Positions 50,869 through 62,028 of a stretch of DNA of 64,000 bases are shown piece after piece (the stretch's first letter is position 1; every line of letters begins with the position of its first letter). The notes beneath the pieces were generated by a model. The model was not told where the DNA came from. It saw nothing but the letters and a program-made list of their open reading frames with translations, and did no database searches. The stretch covers positions 87,576-151,575 of the forward strand of contig KN832893.1 of NCBI GenBank assembly GCA_000827325.1, given 5' to 3'. A program made the translations under genes and the position numbers. The DNA is from Oidiodendron maius Zn (taxonomy: Eukaryota; Ascomycota; Leotiomycetes; Myxotrichaceae).

Positions 50869-52602
50869 ATGGACTCGGAAAAGCCATCGAATATGGTAGC
50901 AGAGGCGGAACGAGGTGGATACCAGCGGGGAATGAGTGATGAACTCAGCTGGTGGAAACAACCCAATCTACGACGGCTCTACCTCATGCTCCCATTCTTG
51001 TTCTTAGGTTCCACGACTCTCGGATACGATGGAAGTCTGTTGAACGGCCTTCAGAGTATGGAAACCTGGCAAGACTGTGAGTCTCCATACTCCTTCAAAC
51101 TTCGCACCCAGCTGACGATTACTACAGTCTTTAAACATCCTGTTGGCTCAAACTTAGGAATCTACGGAGCAATGCCTGGATTTGGTGGACTCGCTGTCCT
51201 ACCATTCGCCCCTTACATCGCAGACAACCTCGGACGAAGAAATGGAACGGCAATCGGCTGTCTATTTGTACTCCTAGGAGCTCTACTTCAATCTTTCTCG
51301 TCAGCTTCAAACCCACAGCCAATGTACCTGGCCGGCCGGTTCTTTATTGGTTTTGGTGGTAACTTGAGTAACGGCACGTGTCCACTTCTTATCACCGAGG
51401 TCTCTCATCCCAGACATCGCGGAAGAACCACTACCATCTATAACACTCTGTGGTATCTTGTGAGACACCCCTTTAGACTACACGGGACCCAGCTGAGCAA
51501 ACTATTCTATAGGGTGCCATCATTGCCGCTTGGGTGTCTTACGGAACGATAGTTCACTTGGCCGACAACCTTCAATGGCGACTCCCAACGGGGTTGCAAT
51601 GTGCCATGCCTGGCATCCAATTACTTTTCCTGTGGTTTATACCTGAATCCCCACGATACTTGATCAGCAAGGAGAGAGATGATGAAGCACTCGCTTTCTT
51701 GATCAAATATCACGGTAACGGCGACCCGGATAACGCTTTTGCTAAATGGGAATATAACGAGATTAGAGAGACTCTCCACATGGAAAAGGCCGCAGCAGCT
51801 AAGAGCGGGTGGTACGAACTTGTCAGAACTCCTGGCAACCGCAAACGCTGCATCTTAATCATCTGCACCGCAGTCTTCTCGCAGTGCTCTGGCAATGGAC
51901 TCGTTTCATACTATCTGTCGCCGGTCCTGAAAAGTATCGGTATTATTGAGTAAGGATACTCTAACAGCCCCTATGATACATGTAAATAGGCTAACTAGAA
52001 CTTCTAGACCGACAAAGCAGACACTCATCAACGGCGGGCTTACTATCTGGTCCTGGCTCGTCTCCCTCGCATTCGCCTTCGCAGTCGACAAGATTGGACG
52101 ACGAATTCTCTTCCTCACTGCAGGAATCGGCATGCTGATAGCCTTCACGGTGTGGACTGCATGCAGTGCCGTTTATGCAAAGTCCGGAAGCAGTCAGGCC
52201 GGCTCTGCGGTTCTTGCGATGATCTTCCTGTTCTTCGGTGTGGCCGGCCTCGCATGGCCAGGTCTGACTGTCAGCTACACTGTTGAAATCCTTCCATACA
52301 ATATCCGCGCTAAAGGACTGACTCTGTGTTTCGTCTTCACCGCTCTTAGTGGAATATTCAATCAGTACGTCAACCCAATCGGGCTGCTCAACTTGGCATG
52401 GAAGTACTATTTCGTCTACATCGTTGTGTTAGTTATTGAATGTTTGGTCATATACTTTTATTTCGTGGAAACACGTGGTCCCACGTTAGAGGAGATTGCA
52501 TTGTTGTTCGACAGGGACGATGTGCATGTTGCGGTAGGTCCGATAGTAGAGAAGGGGCAGATAGATTCTGAAGACGGACATATCGAGACTGTGTCAAAGT
52601 AG
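50869..52602 (+). CDS. MFS sugar transporter (sugar porter family)
   Basis: Exons are 50869-51076, 51128-51459, 51513-51949 and 52008-52602, giving 523 aa. The first intron (51 bp) has no stop and keeps frame, so read-through would insert 17 residues; removing it restores METWQDFFKHPVGSNLGIYG. Sugar-porter motifs are GYDGSLLNGLQSM, DNLGRRNG, a PESPRYLISKER segment ahead of the central loop, DKIGRR and VEILPYNIRAKG, ending with YFVETRGPTLEEIA. It should have 12 TM segments in the plasma membrane. It is divergent from the Zn2Cys6 gene and related in sequence to the porter at 6883-8752. It probably imports the di- or oligosaccharide split by the GH35 enzyme. Confidence 0.9.
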
Positions 52603-52699
52603 ATATACTAGTGGTCATCCAATCGAGTGCCTTACGAATGAGTGGGGGGGTTAGGACTAGACAGCGCGAACCACTAACGCTCTCATGATCACAGCATCG

Positions 52700-53130
52700 T
52701 ATTACCATACTACCTTACCCAACAAAATTATTAAAGTAAAGAATAGTAACAAGGCGTTACAGTCCAAAGACTCAGGAGTAAGGGAGAAAATGGGCAGCCA
52801 ACCTGATGAAAGTGGTGAGCCTGCGGGTATTGCTGCGATAGCCGATGAGTATGTGTTCTGGAGACCGCCAAGCCACTTCTCGGCATTGGGCTCGTATGGA
52901 CTCGAAGCAATGCTAGCGGAACACAGAATTGAATCGCTTCTTCTTGCGGGGTTCAGCACTTCGGGCTGCGTCATCAATACTGCCAAGGGGGTTGTGGATA
53001 AGGGTTCATTGCCACTACTGTCGAGGACGCCTGTGGAGATAAATCACCCGAGTCACACGAACTTATCATGACGAAGCTATTAATGGGACAGACTCACATT
53101 GTAGAAAAAGAGATGTTGATCGAGGCATAA
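52700..53130 (+). pseudogene. Fragment of an isochorismatase-like cysteine hydrolase
   Basis: Reading from about 52794 gives GSQPDESGEPAGIAAIADEY and LEAMLAEHRIESLLLAGFST followed by SGCVINTAKGVVDKG, containing the family's catalytic Cys. The frame then shifts at about 53005 (one base short in the GF-I block), and the C-terminal piece (TTVEDACGDKS, then THIVEKEMLIEA) ends at TAA 53128-53130 in another frame. The N-terminal third with the catalytic Asp is missing. It is a dead 3' fragment. Confidence 0.82.
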
Positions 53131-54702
53131 GGCAAGGTAAGTTCATTCACTTGATGTGTGATGTACTGTACCGGGTTACATACTATGTTCTTGTGGAATG
53201 TAATAGGGAGTTCTCTATCTGCATTAGGAGGGAGGCTTATGCTTAAATAATGAACAGATTTCAAAATATTCTTGGGATTATCGCCAGATTTGAGTTTACA
53301 AATTTTGCCGCCTAATACTTGGCCTTCCGTGTGGTACGCAAAGAATAAAATTCTCTCAGGTTTGCAGCATCTATTCTCATCATTTGAGTTCAGGCAATTA
53401 GAAATCAGAATATTCACTTCTATAAACACAATATATCTCTAATTGAGAGGATGATGGAATCCCGAGCAGAGATGAAATTTTGACAATGTAAGTGTGGAAA
53501 CGAGGTAACTCATTTCTTGTTCCAATTTGACGTTCTACCAAGAGCCGCAAACAATATATATGATCTAATTCACATGCCACGAGTGTAGTGGAGTGGAGTG
53601 TAAATTAGCAGATGTTAAGAATATAAAATAAAGATTAAGGACTTTCCTAATGTCTAGGTGAGCAATTGGAGGGACTGGTAGCTTAAGGAGGCTATAGAGG
53701 GAGAGGATATATAGAGTATTTAATACTAGAGGAGATAGAGGTGCTAGCGTCTAGTATTACAGTTGATAACAGCGATAATATAGTCGATTCTAAGGAGACT
53801 ATTATAGTAGACGTAGAGTAATAAGAATAGCTTTATTTTTAATACTAGTACTAATAAAGGAGGTTACTACATACTAACAAATATCAGAACGGCTACCCTC
53901 CGCTAAGGGGGGGGGGGGGGGTGGGGCGAGGTGGCAACAATATGCCAGTTTATACAGTATCCATGAACGAACTTATAGTTAACACTAGCTCTAAGGTATT
54001 TATGAATATCGCTGTGGGATGCATCCTTACAAACATACCATCTGTCCAGCTCATAAGCAAAGCCTAACATCACGATGTTATATATCATCTTGTTATGAGA
54101 TCTCCAAAATTCCGAATGTTGCATCTCGCTTACTGGGCTAGAGACAATCTAATTCTCACACCTCGCCACTCAATCTGCGAACCTACTTATCCAAATCGAA
54201 ACCATTGCTTTTCCCGTCATCCACGTTCCTCTTCTATTTTACTCAACTCCGCAGACAGGAATCATCCTACAGGGCTAGCAACAGGTAAATATTCAAAATT
54301 GAGGCAATGATTTCCTACAGGGGCGCATATTGGAGTGTCGACAATCTCCAAGCTTCAAAGCATGTCATAGTGTGCACATAATTATTCCGGAAAAGCATTG
54401 TCAAGCACGGCGACAAACACTTTACAATCTTCTGGGCAGTCGCAGCCTACTGTTATGAGCAATAACTGTGACTTGGGTGCAAAGAAGTGTGGCTCTTCAA
54501 TTACCAGTTATGTACTCTACATACCTATACGATAACTAGGAGACGATGGAATTCTTAGGAAGGGTCGTTGTATAATTACATCCTTACATGGATGAAAGAT
54601 GACACATTAACGCAAACATAGCCAAGCAGTCAAGCTGGTGTCAGCCCCACCTTTACGCCATTCCCCACAGACAGGGTTAGGGAAAGCTATGTTACGAGCC
54701 AA
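53131..54702. other. AT-rich gene-free DNA with a 15-base G run
   Basis: 53580-53880 is strongly AT-rich, poor in C on the plus strand and full of TAGAG/AATACTAG steps, as in RIP-decayed repeats. A 15-base G homopolymer lies at 53907-53921. Short ORFs on both strands have no recognisable product. Confidence 0.5.
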
Positions 54703-56445
54703 TCAGTCACTGTCAGAGATACTCAGTAAAGGGGCTATTTTTAGGAAGCTTACCGATTCCTTATATTCCTCGGGGTCACGACTCTCGATGGCTTTGAAGG
54801 CTTGCAAGAGCCTGATAGTGGTATAGCCGGCTTCTGTAAGCGCAAATTTCTGACCGATACAAATTCGCGGACCTCCGTTAAAGGGAAGGTATTGCCATCT
54901 GTTATTGTATAAGTTGTGTGAACAGACCAATACTGGAAGCGGCCTACCCAGGTCTTAGCGTCTCCCACCTCTCTGGCCTGAACACCTCCGCATCTTCGCC
55001 GTAGAAATCCTTGCGGCGGTGCATGGCCCAGACTTGGTAGATGATCTGTGTACCGGATTTGATGAAGATAGGAGATTTACCGACAGGCCCGCCCCCGACG
55101 GGAAGGACTGTGTCGGTCACGGCCGTGCGAGAGTTCATAGGAACCCTAGAACACAGCAGCGTTAGCTTCCATCGTTAGAGGTCAAATGTGCAAACGACAA
55201 TTTGTAGGTAAGGGGACAACAGGAGACCGTACACTGGATAGAGCCGAAGAGCCTCATTTAGGCAGTACTGGAGATACCTCATCTCCTTGATCTGCTCAAA
55301 GGACGGTGCGCGGTCTCCTAAGTGTAATACTTCGCTCCTAAGCTTTTGCAGCACATCTGGTCGGCGTGCTAGGGTGTACCACAGGTGGGCTAAGAGGCTT
55401 GCTGTTGTATCGCGCCCCGCTAGTAGGATGCTCAAAAGTTCGTCTTGGATCTTCTTCTCGCTACTCTCTGACATTGCCAAGTGTTCTAGAAAAACGTACT
55501 TCGACGAGGCTTGCACACTCTTCCCCCGCTTTGCCTTCTGCTCTAGAGTCCTTCTGACATAGTACTGTATGTATTCATGGATGAACTTGATACCATCCTC
55601 GTATTCCTGGTCTGGAAGGATGGCAGCCAGCTTCCCCACCCGACCTCGTATGCTCATCACACTCGTAGTGTAAGATAAATGTTCTGCAAACCTCTTACCT
55701 CTGTGTCTTGCTTCCCCTGTTCCTAATACATTAGTGCTTTGACCGAAAAGGAAATCTGTAGCTGTTAAACAAAGAGTCAGCATCTGTCTCTGATCAATAG
55801 ACCATGGGTTGTGGGGTTACCAGAGTCGAGAGTGAGCATGAAGAACAGTTCCTGGAGATCCACGGTAGATCCATCTCGGGGAATCCTAGCTATCATCTTA
55901 GAGGCATGAGTTTCAAAGACCTCTAGGTCGCCGACGAGAGATCGAGCGAAACTCGGGCGAAGTAAAGCGCGGCTAGCCTCCCACTCTTTGCCATCAGTGG
56001 TAAAGATGCCACGACCAAGTATGGGAGCACAAGAGTCCTTGCGCCTATGCGAGAACTCGAAGTCTCTGAACTTGGCTGCGAGGACTGTTTTAATATTTTC
56101 CGGTTCGCGCGTGACGATAACACGATCGCCCAAGACGAGTTGCGTGTAAGTATTCACGCCATTATTGACAAGCTCGTATCGCTGCTGTGCCCGAGACAAG
56201 AACTTACCAACCTTCAGAAGCTTGATCCCTTCGAAGAAGAGATCGAGGCCAAAGATAGGATCTCTATGGGGGTATGACACAGCTGGCATGCACCCGTTCG
56301 CCCTGCTAAATGCTGAGCGTCGATACGCTGTTACCGCACACCGGAAAGTGGCACGGAGGATGATCGCAATAAGGACAAGAACGATGATGACGAGAAAGCT
56401 CATCTGTAGGAATCCTGCAATGGCCAGCATCCTGGGGACTTCCAT
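54703..56445 (-). CDS. Cytochrome P450, CYP52-like (fatty acid/alkane hydroxylase type)
   Basis: Exons on the minus strand are 56445-55821, 55761-55233, 55145-54948 and 54898-54703, giving 515 aa. A membrane anchor lies at about residues 13-33 ([20 protein letters not shown]), so the protein sits on the ER facing the cytosol. Key motifs are the I-helix [15 protein letters not shown]-helix ExxR in [35 protein letters not shown], and the heme loop [17 protein letters not shown] with the axial Cys. The RPG-W junction and the others preserve these motifs. CYP52-like enzymes hydroxylate fatty acids or alkanes at the terminal carbon. It is the first of five consecutive minus-strand genes with lipid- or CoA-linked functions. 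Confidence 0.92.
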
Positions 56446-56906
56446 GAGAGAAACTAAACCTGACCAGGAGCATGTTGTAGTGTCAGCGGTTTATTATGTA
56501 GTTTGCGGCTGGTAGACGCTTAGGATCAACCGTAAAGAGAAGGTGGAGTTGGGAAGCGCAGGAAATCCATATCTAGCTAAATGGCTGGGCGGTGCGGCGC
56601 AGGTACAAAGCATAAAGCTCCACACTCGTCGATCTATTCAGTAGGAGCTCGGTATATTTGGCTGGTCCACTAACCAAATACAGGCATCGAATCAAGGAAA
56701 CGGGTGACCTTCATTCACGCGCTATAGAGTCAAGGTATAATATGGAGAGCATGATAATTCATGGCGTATGCACGCATGACACTCCTCCTGCCCGCAAAAT
56801 ATGCGACATGTACGACTTGGACAGGCACCGTACGCTACTAATGCTTCTCTTCTTGCAAAGCGTCTTTGGCATCTAGCAGTGCGCTGAGCTATATCTCTAG
56901 CCTCAT

Positions 56907-58076
56907 CTATAGTCTGTATCTAATCTTTAACCCAAGCCTCACGGCCTCACTGGCCACGATATCCGGAATCTCATCTTTTAATCTCTTGCGTGGGTTCCAT
57001 CCCAGATACTTGCGTGCCCTCTTGGCATGCCCCTTGGAATTTAATCCCCACGTTAGTGCCGCCACACCTAGCTCACGGGCCCCATCAAGAGTAATCTGTA
57101 TCACCTCCTTGGTCTTGATGAATCCTTGTTTATAGCCCTCCTCTGCAACTTGCTTTGAGACTTCACCCCAAACATGATGGCCGTTCTCCACCAAGAAGTA
57201 CCCTTTCGGACCAAACAGCTCCGTATCTAGCTCGCTCTTGTTGGCAATGATGGCATCGACAAACAAAGTGTATAGATTACTGAGATCATGTATATGAACA
57301 TTGCCCCACTCCGACAAACCTCTTCCAAATTGCGGGGCTTGTCCCTGCTTTAGCGTTGTTTCGGTCAGGAGATAAACTTGAATACTTCTCTGGTTATCGG
57401 GACCACGGCCACGGCCATATATAGCTGGGGGGCAGATAATCGCCGTCTTCACTACATCAGAACTAGCAGCAAGGACCAGCTTGTCGACGCCACGGTGCCA
57501 AGCTGTGTCTGGTAGTGAGGTAAGGTCTGAGACCTTGTCTAGATCATCGTATTCCGGTTGAGAAGGGGGTTCACCGTAGGTATTCGTGTCCCTATCTTTC
57601 CAACACAGAACGCCTGTCCCGGAGAGATGGAGCCAGTACCCAGGCTTCTCTCCGGTGTGCCCCGCGGCCAATCCTTTGGAAATGGCTTTCGCGGCCCCTA
57701 AATGGTCGGAAGAATCTGCTGTATCTTCGTGGCTCATGCTTCAGTATCTTATTGTCAATTGAACATTGGGAGTAACGTGTACCTATAACAATGTCTGCCT
57801 TTGCGCTCTCTTCCTCTAGTAGAGCAGCATTCTCGAGGTTGCCATAAACAAGACGGGCTTTAGGATATGCAGCAGCTACCATTGTGCCTTTTTCTGAGCC
57901 TCGAACCATGACCGTATATTCATATTCTGGGTGCGTTTCGTTGAGGGCATACAGGACATCTCCTCCAATGTAACCCGTCACCCCAGTGCTAGTAGGTCTG
58001 TTAGATGATTCAATTAAGATTGCGGAGCAGGGCCAGTTTGAGACGATATTTCTTACATGAAGATCTTTGGCGGCAT
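56907..58076 (-). CDS. Atypical/extended SDR (NmrA- or epimerase-like NAD(P)-binding protein)
   Basis: Exons on the minus strand are 58076-58057, 57988-57783 and 57724-56907, giving 347 aa. The tiny 20-bp first exon is supported by the junction, which gives MPPKIFITGVTGYIGGDVL with a perfect TGxxGxxG nucleotide-binding motif. A DSSDHLGAAKAI stretch, YWLHLSGTGVL, a CPPAIYGRGRGP block and VHIHDLSNLYTLFVDAI follow the pattern of fungal NAD-dependent epimerase/dehydratase-like proteins. The classical YxxxK pair is not obvious, so activity as an oxidoreductase is uncertain. Location is cytosolic. It sits between the P450 and the thioesterase on the same strand. Confidence 0.85.
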
Positions 58077-58768
58077 GTATTATACCCAGGAGAGGAAGTG
58101 AAAGGTTTTTTTGGCCCCGGGGGCTCAGGGGCTCGGGGAAGATTGGGTCGCGACAGCTAGCCAGCTAACTCTTTGATAATTTTCCGAGTTCCCTAACATT
58201 AAATGGTGTTATTTTGTTAATCCTTTTAGAAGTTTGCGTAGCGTTGCTTCCGGAAACAAATCCTTCCTTTGCGAATATCTTAAAGTCGGCCGTATTACCC
58301 TCTCGGCCTATTCCTTTTTGTCGCACTTCCCCATGAAGACGGCAGTCTTCCTGCATTTATATTTGAGACACTGAAACTTTCTGTCACGGGTGTCGGCCTC
58401 TGGACTCTGGATGCTCCGTACACATGATTTGGACAACACGGTTGGCGTCTGCCAGGGAATGGCGTGGCTAGGCCCATAGTCTGTCATTGCTAGACAACTT
58501 CGTACTCTCAGTTGCTGTTTGTTTCACTGTCGGGATGATGAATTACTCTACATGGGCTGCAGCCTGTCTCAGAACCTCCTAGCTACCTGCACGAACAAGC
58601 AACCACACTTCTGCGTCCTGACCTGTATAACGTGAGTCGTTTGAAACATACTAAAGCCACAGTCGTAACCTTAAGCTCATGGAGGAACGTGTGCAAAGTA
58701 GTTAATTTTACATAGTTGAAGTATGTAGAAGACCTGCCCCTAATAAATAATGTAACATACTGTAGGCC
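58077..58768. other. Intergenic DNA between the SDR start and the thioesterase end
   Basis: Upstream region of the SDR gene; no recognisable gene. A GC-rich GGCCCCGGGGGCTCAGGGGC stretch lies at about 58112. Small ORFs have no domain. Confidence 0.45.
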
Positions 58769-59317
58769 TCAGATTTTAGTTTCCTTGGATTTTATGAGAA
58801 GCAGCCGTGCATAAGCACAAACCACACCGGGCTCAGCCCCTTCCAACATCGCCGTAATCCACAACTTTCGCCCCTCCACAGAGCCCGCTTTTGCAATGAT
58901 GACCACGAAACTATTCACAAGTACCGGTCTTACATACTCCACATCCAGCTTGGCCGTGAAAGTAGACGTATTGCCTAGCACCCCGAAACTTGCTTTTCCC
59001 ATCACCTCATCGAGAAGCATGGCAATGATGCCACCATGGGCAACTCTAGGGTAGCCTGATAGGTCATTCCCGAGTGAAAATGCTGCGAAGACGGTTTGTT
59101 GAGAAATATTGACGATGGCAATAGGTGCTGTGCGGAGCAGATTTGGCCCTCGTAGGATGCCTTCAGTGACATTCAGCTTCGCAATATGTTGGGGAATCGC
59201 GAAGACTTCTCGACTCACTACAGAGGTGGGCGATAAACAGAGTTCCCTAGCAACTGGATGATGTTCGACAAATTCTCGAAGCGATGTGTCTAATTCCGCT
59301 TCCGGAGATGGAGCCAT
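58769..59317 (-). CDS. Hotdog-fold thioesterase (PaaI/THEM4-like acyl-CoA thioesterase)
   Basis: An intronless 182-aa gene. The hotdog signature is clear: YPRVAHGGIIAMLLDEVMGK with the HGG turn and the catalytic Asp/Glu region (about residues 92-111), then TAKLDVEYVRPVLVNSFVVI for the beta-sheet. The C-terminal strands end at KSKETKI. It should cleave an acyl-CoA to free acid and CoA. It lies on the same strand as the P450, SDR, desaturase and CoA-ligase-like genes, and could release or proofread a CoA-bound intermediate. Its start is 83 bp from the SINE insertion. Confidence 0.9.
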   Translation of the reverse strand: MAPSPEAELDTSLREFVEHHPVARELCLSPTSVVSREVFAIPQHIAKLNVTEGILRGPNLLRTAPIAIVNISQQTVFAAFSLGNDLSGYPRVAHGGIIAMLLDEVMGKASFGVLGNTSTFTAKLDVEYVRPVLVNSFVVIIAKAGSVEGRKLWITAMLEGAEPGVVCAYARLLLIKSKETKI

Positions 59318-59399
59318 AGCTGCTTTCGCGTGACGCGGTGGCAGAATTGTTACGTGGAAGACGAGCAGACCGAAAGACTTGGGTTCATACCAAGGAGTA

Positions 59400-60144
59400 T
59401 CTACGCATATTTATTATTATTATTATTATTATCCTCCGCAATGGCTAAGCCGCGGTACTTCTATACAATAATATCCTATATACAAAGGCTAACGCAACCT
59501 CTCGGAAGAATCCTCACTGATATGCATACCCCCTTGTAATACAGGCAAATAATCGGGAGGCCTAGGTAAACTCGTCCAGTGGCAACTCTGAACCAAACTT
59601 CCTCCTTCTCCCTGGGATCAGACCACTGTCCCTGCCTCTGGTGTCCAGCCCTGTCTCTCACTCAGTTCTGTTCCTAGACGGCCTCTGGGGGCTGGTCGCT
59701 TCGCTACTTGATTGGTCGCGGTTGTAGGGCCCTATCACCCTAGTCTCAAGCTCTTTGGTCGCGTATCAATGATTTGGTCTTCGTCGTTTCTAGAGGCTCA
59801 CCCCTCTAGAAAGGTAGGGTTTTGCCCAGGTTCTCGGTTAGGCGACCGCTGCTGTGGTATCCGGGAGCAGAAGCCGGGGCCAAGGTTCTCGGTTAGGCAA
59901 AAACCGCTGCTGTGATAACCGGGAGCAGAATCCGGGTTCAAGCTAGGCCTAGGGGGAGCAGTCCTAGGTGAACCAGCTAGTCATCTTCTGGAAGGCAACA
60001 GAAGAGGTGCCTAGAGCTGGATTCGAACCAACATCCCTCACATCACAGGTTTAAATAGGGTGGGCGAGACCTATTAGGTTCGATGATGACTTTTGGGACC
60101 CAGGCGCACGACCACTGCGCCATCCGGGCTCTACGCATATTTAT
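59400..60144 (-). mobile_element. tRNA-derived SINE with 15-bp target duplication and AAT tail
   Basis: The direct repeat TCTACGCATATTTAT occurs at 59400-59414 and 60130-60144. Between them, on the minus strand, a unit of about 715 bp starts at 60129 with GCCCGGATGGCGCAGTGGT, holding a pol III A box (60122-60111), and has a B box GGTTCGAATCC (60029-60019). The ends of this head (GCCCGGA with TCTAGGC) pair like a tRNA acceptor stem. The body has two tandem ~55-bp units (59828-59882 and 59883-59937), and the 3' end is an (AAT)n tail at 59415-59432. TSDs, tRNA head and A-rich tail together define a SINE. It has no ORF, so it needs a partner LINE. Confidence 0.85.
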
Positions 60145-60618
60145 AATGGTACAAGTAATTTTCTTGACTATGATGTGGGGTAAACTTATACGTAATCATT
60201 TGACTTAAATAAAGCCCGACTATATCAAATGGACTCACTTACCCCTAAAGCTGGAATAAATCAATTCCAGAACCCAACCACTAATCAAATCAAGCTAATT
60301 TTTATAGCAGGCGGTGGCCGCCTAAATACAGGTATTTTGTCTCTAGAATATTACCAATTTTATAAAGCTCTCTATCTCCTACAAGAGGACAATATCAATG
60401 AACTACGTCTTGTCTCTAATTTTAAACTATGGGAGTAGTTATCGTAATACCAGTTAATGTTGAAATGACCTGTACTCGGCTTTCCCCGCTTTCTGTATTC
60501 CAACAGTATGCAAAACAGGCCATTTTTCGCTGCTCTACACCTTACATCAATAGCTAATTTGAGTACCATCAATATGAACAGCCGCAAAAATACGCATTAG
60601 AGACATTCTACCGCATCA
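60145..60618. other. Short intergenic stretch with an unassigned 69-aa ORF
   Basis: A plus-strand ORF at 60229-60438 (MDSLTPKAGINQFQNPTTNQ at its start) is AT-rich and has no known domain. It might be a relic of a transposon gene or chance. Nothing else is visible. Confidence 0.35.
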
Positions 60619-62028
60619 CTAAAGTCCTCGACCTTTTGCTATGTGTAGAATTGCTCCCAACCACATCCTGGCAAGAGAAAATCGGCTCACCGATCTCAAG
60701 TTCATATTCGCAGTGCTCAGTTTGCTCTTCTTCTCCACAACAACCACCGGCGGCGTGCCTCTCCCATACAGATTCCTGAACATAAATACGCCCAACCCAT
60801 CCATGCCCTCACTCTCCTCGACAAACTTGCACTCAATGTGGTTGTTCCAGAAGGCGCGCATGAAAGGTGTCTGAGTATCAGCACGATAGTGCTTGCCCAT
60901 CACCTTGCGTATGGACTTGCTAGCTTCGACGGCGTGGTAGAAGGGGATTGTGGAGACTAAGTGGTGACAGACATGAGTGCTGATGATGTTGTGAAAGAGG
61001 TGAGTATCGATGAAACCGAAGTTTCGATCAATGGTGGCAGTGGCACCACGTGTGAAGGTCCATTGGCTATTCGTGTAGTGGGGAAGGGTGCCATCCGTGT
61101 GGTGAAGGAAGGTGATAGCCACTGCAACGTGAAACATGCGTTAATTAAGGATGTCAGCTAGAGAAGGGCAGAGGAATATACCAATCCAATGGTTAACCCA
61201 GAGATACGGGACCCAATAGTAAATCGCTATTTGCGCCCACCCGAAGTGCAAACTTCCCCACACTATCAACATCAGCATACATGTAATTCCAAGGTCAGAC
61301 AGCACAATCAGCGGCATCTGCTCCTTCTTAAAGAGCGTGCTATCCTCGCCAAAGTAAAAATGACTGCGTCGCGGGAACCCCGGCCCATATTCTTGGCCTG
61401 ATAGATTCGTAACCAGATGTGCCGGCCACCCGAAGACTTGGTAGATTATGCAATGCCAGAGCGTCACCAATGGTGCGTCTTCGCTGAGGTGCATGAAATC
61501 TACGGAGGTGGGATCCGCATCTTTGCCAAAGCTGTTCTTAATCCACATATCACGCGTCTGGGGAACAAACGCTGTATCATGCGCCATGTTACCTGTAGCG
61601 TGGTGGTGCCTAGAATGTGTAATGCGCCAGCTGTAGTAAGGAACCAGGAGGAAGGAATGCATAAGAAGTCCCATGATATTGTTTAGTCTCTTGCTTTTAG
61701 AGAAGGCACCATGGCCGCACTCGTGCGCGAGGATCCAGATGCCGGTGAATACCATGCCTTGCAGAATTGTGTATGCTGTCCAAAAGAACGTGCGCAGATA
61801 GATATTTGATACAAAGAGGGTGTGGCTAGCCATGTAGATGAGGCCTATGGCGTAAAAGTAGTCCCGGGCCGCATAGAACATGCTTCGAGTGATAGAAGGC
61901 CGAAAACAATGAGGTGGAATAGCATTCCGGATTTGATTTATCGTGAAGTCTGGGAGTTCGAAGATATTTCCACGGAGGTCGATATGATTCGACGTCGAGG
62001 AGGTGGTATCTGCTTTGTGCTTCTCCAT
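60619..62028 (-). CDS. Delta-12-type membrane fatty acid desaturase (or acetylenase/conjugase variant)
   Basis: Two exons on the minus strand, 62028-61182 and 61121-60619, giving 449 aa. ATG 62028 is the first ATG (a longer frame opens only with TTG). Three histidine boxes are present: HECGHGAF, HSRHHHATG and HVCHH, with NHWIVAITFLHHTD near the last. Hydrophobic segments lie between them as in ER membrane desaturases. The DFTINQIRNAIPPHCFRPS segment is the FAD2-type N-terminal mark. It would insert a cis double bond, or a triple bond in divergent members, into an acyl chain. A housekeeping copy usually exists elsewhere, so this cluster member may be a specialised paralogue. It shares strand and theme with the P450, SDR, thioesterase and ligase-like genes. 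Confidence 0.93.

Noticed and set aside
51077-51127. Treating this 51-bp segment as coding in the sugar porter
   Set aside because: It has standard GTGAGT and CAG borders, and its removal restores the family spacing after GLQSMETWQD.
53907-53921. The 15-base G run as a G-quadruplex or replication signal
   Set aside because: A lone homopolymer in decayed AT-rich DNA is better explained as a simple repeat; no related structure is nearby.
59330-59539. A plus-strand ORF running into the (TTA)n repeat
   Set aside because: It crosses the target duplication and the SINE tail, and its Leu run is just the microsatellite.
60009-60129. An intron-containing tRNA gene on the minus strand
   Set aside because: A and B boxes and acceptor-like ends are present, but I could not form a proper anticodon stem with a clear intron, and the 5' end coincides exactly with a 15-bp target duplication. 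A SINE head explains both better.
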